Source: Niallia sp. Man26
GTDB lineage: Bacteria; Bacillota; Bacilli; Bacillales; Cytobacillaceae
Length of the DNA stretch: 64,000 nt
Reading direction: 5' to 3'
Assembly (NCBI RefSeq): GCF_022049065.2
Contig: NZ_CP095743.1
Span: 2,061,001-2,125,000, forward strand
Shown here: positions 61,014 through 64,000 of the stretch, piece by piece
Layout: each line of letters starts with the position of its first letter
How positions within the stretch are numbered: position 1 is the stretch's first letter
Made by a program: the position numbers and the translations under genes
Notes under the pieces: model-generated
The model's database searches: none
Told to the model about the DNA's origin: nothing
The model's input: only the letters and a program-made list of their open reading frames with translations

Positions 61014-61130
61014 GCGTAAATGTGTAGACTGTTTTAATAAGAGGTCTAATCCTTAGTAAGGAGAAAGAATGATTTTTAGAGGCGTGTCACAGTGATGTTA
61101 CACTTCTAAAACTGCCTTGAAACAAAAAAA

Positions 61131-61178
61131 AGCACCTTTAGGTAGACTTTTTCAAGAGCCTGCTAAAGGTGCTTTTTC
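61131..61178. terminator. Bidirectional terminator
   Basis: Arms AGCACCTTTAG (61131-61141) and CTAAAGGTGCT (61163-61173), flanked by an A run and five T, between the convergent ArsR-type and YitT genes. Confidence 0.88.
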
Positions 61179-61184
61179 CCTTTA

Positions 61185-61814
61185 TTACATAGTACTTGTT
61201 TCCAATATCGGTTCCTTTTTTGATACTTTTACAGTAGTCTTATTATTGCGTTTTGCTATTTGTTCCTTAAAGAAGCTCATCATAGTAGACACAATTAGCA
61301 CAGATAATATACTGTATAAGCCTCTCACAACCCCAATACTGTACATGCCAATAAGAATAACTACCGTGTCAAAAATAAAGTTTGTTTTTCCCATATTCCA
61401 GTTAAACTGCTTCTGCAGTGTAATGGAGAGAATTTGTGCTCCTCCTAGGGATGAGCCATTCATAAATAGAACAACAACACCTGCTCCAATAATGATTCCT
61501 CCGACAACTGAACCGATGAGCGGATGAAAAGTTAGAGGCGGGAAATACGCAGAAATCAGGGATGATAATACAGTGACTGTTGTTACTGCCAAAATCGTTG
61601 AAAATGTAAATTGTTTGCCCATTTTTTTATAGGACAACACATAAAACGGAATATTTATGACCGTGAACAAAACCGCAAACGAAATGGGCATTAAATAAGA
61701 GGCACTTAAGCTTAAGCCTGCCGTTCCGCCCGTCACAAGGGAAGAGCTTTTGAGCACATACAAGCCTAATGATGTAAAGAAACAGCCGGCAATCATGATT
61801 AATATTTTTTTCAA
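61185..61814 (-). CDS. YitT-family membrane protein
   Basis: A 209-residue protein with about five membrane spans, of the YitT/DUF161 family. Motifs are SSLVTGGTAGLSLSASYLM near the N-terminus, AVLFTVINIPFYVLSYKKMG and GVVVLFMNGSSLGGAQILSI. The usual cytoplasmic C-terminal DUF2179 domain is absent, so it is the short form. I chose TTG at 61814 as start, with AGGAG eight bases before it; a GTG three codons upstream overlaps that site. Function unknown. Single gene. Confidence 0.85.
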   Translation of the reverse strand: MKKILIMIAGCFFTSLGLYVLKSSSLVTGGTAGLSLSASYLMPISFAVLFTVINIPFYVLSYKKMGKQFTFSTILAVTTVTVLSSLISAYFPPLTFHPLIGSVVGGIIIGAGVVVLFMNGSSLGGAQILSITLQKQFNWNMGKTNFIFDTVVILIGMYSIGVVRGLYSILSVLIVSTMMSFFKEQIAKRNNKTTVKVSKKEPILETSTM

Positions 61815-62031
61815 ACAAAACACTCCTAATATGATAAAATATTGAGTTGGGTATGAGAGAGGATGGCGAAATCGCCAAAATTCACAGGTAAATTTGGTGG
61901 TTATGTTACATATTTAATGATAGAATAAGAAGGAGCATTTTTACATATCAAAAAGCATATATTAAACAAAATTAACCTTAAAAATGAAGCGAATAATCTA
62001 TATATAATTTCAATTTGCAAAGGAGTTAAAA

Positions 62032-62478
62032 ATGGATAAGGTAGACGTGCAATTATTAAAATTATTGCAGGAGGATGGAAGAATAACGGTAAGCGATCTT
62101 TCTAAACAGCTTTCTTTAAGCCGGCCAAGCGTATCAGAACGCCTCCTCCGCCTGCAAGAAAGAGGAATTATTCTTGAATTCACAGCAAGAGTCTCTCCTG
62201 CAAAGCTTGGCAGGGAAACACTTCTGTTCATTCAAATAAGTGAACTGAAGGAAGATCCCCATAAGTTTGAGGAGTTTATTAAGACAGAAGCGGATATATT
62301 GGAATGTCACCGTGTGACTGGACCGATTAGTTATACAATAAAGGCTGCTGTATCTGGAATTGATGGCATGCGGATATTGGTCGACCGGTTAATACCGTTT
62401 GGCACCATCAATACTTCGGTTGTACTGGCATCACCTGTTCCATACAGACATCTGCTGCCAAAGGATGACAAGGAATAA
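62032..62478 (+). CDS. Lrp/AsnC-family transcriptional regulator
   Basis: A 148-residue Lrp-type regulator. The N-terminal helix-turn-helix reads LLQEDGRITVSDLSKQLSLS followed by RPSVSERLLRLQERGII. The C-terminal RAM domain contains ECHRVTGPISYTIKAAVSGI. Such proteins respond to amino acids. AAAGGAG precedes the ATG. It is divergent from yitT and ends at a strong terminator; its target is not apparent. Confidence 0.92.
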   Translation: MDKVDVQLLKLLQEDGRITVSDLSKQLSLSRPSVSERLLRLQERGIILEFTARVSPAKLGRETLLFIQISELKEDPHKFEEFIKTEADILECHRVTGPISYTIKAAVSGIDGMRILVDRLIPFGTINTSVVLASPVPYRHLLPKDDKE

Positions 62479-62481
62479 AAA

Positions 62482-62524
62482 AAGAAGCTCATGTTAGGCA
62501 AATGCCTTCATGAGCTTCTTTTTT
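62482..62524. terminator. Bidirectional terminator
   Basis: Arms AAGAAGCTCATG / CATGAGCTTCTT with an inner loop of 15 bases, flanked by A and T runs, between convergent genes. Confidence 0.9.
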
Positions 62525-63305
62525 AGCCAATCTCTTTAAGAAGAGGAATCAGCTCCAGCAAATCTTGAATTTCATATGTTGGATGAACCGTTTCTGGCGT
62601 TTTCTCTTCTCTGTTAATCCAAACCGACTTCATTCCAACCCTTGATGCGCCAAGAATATCTGTATTAAGATTATCCCCGACCATAATGCAGTCACTGACA
62701 TCTAGACCAAGCAAGGAAACGGCATGCTCAAAAATAGCAGGATCTGGTTTACCTTTACCGAAATCACCTGAAATAACAATTTCGTCAAAATATGGTGCAA
62801 TTTCAGGCGTAATTGTTAATTTCGTGTTTTGCAGCCCTGGCGAACCATTTGTTAAAAGCAGCAGCTTGTACTTTCCTTTAAGCTCATCGAGCACTGCAAA
62901 TGTTTCTTCGTATACGAAAGGAGATTCTTTGCGAAAAGCAGGAAATTGTTCTGCTAAATATGCTCCGAATTCCTTATCATCAATTCCCATCGCCAAAAGT
63001 CCATTCGTCCAAGCGTCTTTACGATACATCGGAACAATAGCCTTCATTTTTTGGAATGATTCATGCTGATCCGCAAACTCTCCCCATAGTCCTTCAAACG
63101 GATTGATGCCAATCATCTGTGTAAACGCATATGTTTCATATGCTTGATATAAGCTTTGCGCTTCTTTTCGGACTGCTTCTTCTAGGCTGGAAGCTGCAAT
63201 TTGGTATTTGTCTTCAGCAAGCTTGCATGTTTTTTCAAATGCTTCTTTAACACTGCGTTTATCCCAAAGGAGTGTATCATCTAAATCAAACAATATTGCT
63301 TTCAC
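62523..63305 (-). CDS. HAD family hydrolase (YjjG/phosphoglycolate-type)
   Basis: A 260-residue HAD-superfamily subfamily IA phosphatase. Motif I is [13 protein letters not shown], motif [17 protein letters not shown], and the acidic end is [20 protein letters not shown]. This fits YjjG-like nucleotidases and related haloacid-type phosphatases; the substrate is unknown. I chose GTG at 63305 because GGGGATTGG lies nine bases before it; an ATG seven codons upstream has no site. It lies alone. Confidence 0.87.
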   Translation of the reverse strand: MKAILFDLDDTLLWDKRSVKEAFEKTCKLAEDKYQIAASSLEEAVRKEAQSLYQAYETYAFTQMIGINPFEGLWGEFADQHESFQKMKAIVPMYRKDAWTNGLLAMGIDDKEFGAYLAEQFPAFRKESPFVYEETFAVLDELKGKYKLLLLTNGSPGLQNTKLTITPEIAPYFDEIVISGDFGKGKPDPAIFEHAVSLLGLDVSDCIMVGDNLNTDILGASRVGMKSVWINREEKTPETVHPTYEIQDLLELIPLLKEIG

Positions 63306-63436
63306 TTTTTCCAATCCCCATTCCATATGTACTAATAATCAATGCTAAATATTAGATTACTAGGTAAAGACATTTAAGTAAACAGTGATTTGATAAAGAA
63401 ATTTTGCTTTTGTTAGTCAATAACTATTTTGAAAAA

Positions 63437-64000
63437 CTATTTAAGCTTTTTAATAAACACAACTTTTAAATAATTGCTTTCCTTTAAATGACGAATATTC
63501 GCAAAGTCCTCCGGTAAGCCAAATTCCTCTAGAATCGTATAACGATCTTTTTGTTTTCCGAAAGCTTCGTGGATAAATTGTTTAAACTTCTTCATATCAA
63601 AGGTGCTGCAGTTTGTCGAAGCAACGATAACACCTGATTGTTTCGTAATACTGATTGCCTCTTTCAAAAGATTAGCATAATCCTTCGCTGCACTGAAAGT
63701 ATGCTTTTTGCTTCGCGCAAAGCTTGGCGGGTCAAGGATGACCATATCAAATGCGAGCTGCTTCTTTACGGCATACTTGAAATAGTGAAAAACATCTTCT
63801 ACTACAATCTTCTGGTCTGTTAGACTGATATCATTGTATTCAAAGTTCAGTGAGGTTTTGGCTCTGCTTCTATTTGCTAAGTCAACACTTGTTGTGGATT
63901 TGCTTCCACCAATGGCTGCTGCCACAGAAAACGCACCTGTATAGGAGAACGTGTTCAGCACATCCTTGCCTTGTGCATACTTGTCGCGAATTGTTTTCCG
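63437..64000 (-). CDS. RlmI-like class I SAM-dependent rRNA methyltransferase, C-terminal part (cut by window edge)
   Basis: The last 187 residues of a larger gene that continues past the right edge; the frame is open through position 64000. Visible are the SAM-binding motif NTFSYTGAFSVAAAIGG, VDLANRSRAKTSLNFEYNDI and the catalytic-loop motif VILDPPSFARSKKHTF. These are typical of the RlmI/YwbD family that methylates a cytosine of 23S rRNA. The N-terminal PUA domain would lie outside the window. Confidence 0.88.
   Translation of the reverse strand, partial: RKTIRDKYAQGKDVLNTFSYTGAFSVAAAIGGSKSTTSVDLANRSRAKTSLNFEYNDISLTDQKIVVEDVFHYFKYAVKKQLAFDMVILDPPSFARSKKHTFSAAKDYANLLKEAISITKQSGVIVASTNCSTFDMKKFKQFIHEAFGKQKDRYTILEEFGLPEDFANIRHLKESNYLKVVFIKKLK

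Noticed and set aside
1-64000. CRISPR arrays, tRNA or rRNA genes, insertion sequences and prophage
   Set aside because: I looked for regularly spaced repeats, cloverleaf-like segments, transposase motifs and phage structural genes and saw none.

Overview
This window looks like chromosomal DNA of a low-GC Gram-positive bacterium of the Bacillaceae. The signs are B. subtilis-type gene families (LutABC, MalP/MalA, YcnJ-type CopCD, VanZ-like, DUF3889, IDEAL-domain and YitT proteins), strong AGGAGG ribosome binding sites, common TTG/GTG starts, many cre-like sites and short hairpin+T-tract terminators. I cannot name the species from sequence alone. I see no rRNA, tRNA, CRISPR array, insertion sequence or prophage. 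Most genes lie on the minus strand.

Layout. 1-2.6 kb: glucitol/sorbitol PTS genes (gutM-srlA-srlE) followed by a cut-off SorC-type regulator, behind a promoter region with four copies of a TGTNACAAATGTNACA-like element. 2.65-4.9 kb: MarR-MFS pair and a VanZ-like protein. 5.2-13.9 kb: L-rhamnose catabolism (rhaB-rhaA-rhaM-permease-rhaR-rhaD-fucO, read leftward) with an AraC regulator upstream. 14-19.4 kb: a cytoplasmic GH106-like glycosidase overlapping a beta-glucoside-type PTS EIIBC gene, with a divergent AraC paralogue; I read this as a route for a phosphorylated rhamnosyl disaccharide feeding the rhamnose genes. 19.4-24.6 kb: GGDEF/EAL protein coupled to a GNAT-like protein, a DUF4181-like protein, a decayed pseudogene and a LysM/SH3 wall protein. 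25-30 kb: lutA-lutB-lutC plus a bifunctional rhamnulose-1-phosphate aldolase/lactaldehyde dehydrogenase, so rhamnose can also be drained through L-lactate to pyruvate. 30.3-35.4 kb: LLM oxidoreductase and a maltose-type locus (RpiR regulator, MalP, MalA). 35.5-47.8 kb: mixed housekeeping genes (BioY, CopCD copper protein, cation efflux, metallophosphatase, MerR/coiled-coil protein, HAD, CAP lipoprotein, thioredoxin, hydrolase). 47.9-52.4 kb: PEP carboxylase, thioredoxin-like, HesB-like and a Fur-box IDEAL-domain gene. 52.6-61 kb: a sugar ABC transporter with two tandem GH2 glycosidases and a divergent ArsR-type regulator with a large extra C-terminal domain. 61-64 kb: YitT, Lrp/AsnC, HAD and the C-terminal part of an RlmI-like methyltransferase.

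How it works together. The dominant theme is carbohydrate foraging: glucitol, rhamnose, a putative rhamnoside, maltose-type sugars and a beta-linked oligosaccharide, most preceded by a cre-like site. No EIIA gene accompanies the PTS proteins and no ATPase accompanies the ABC permeases, so shared components elsewhere must energise them. T-rich tracts with repeated TTTTGTTTATTTTG-like units lie before rhaD, rhaR, the bifunctional aldolase and lutA, suggesting that one DeoR-type regulator ties the two separated rhamnose modules together.
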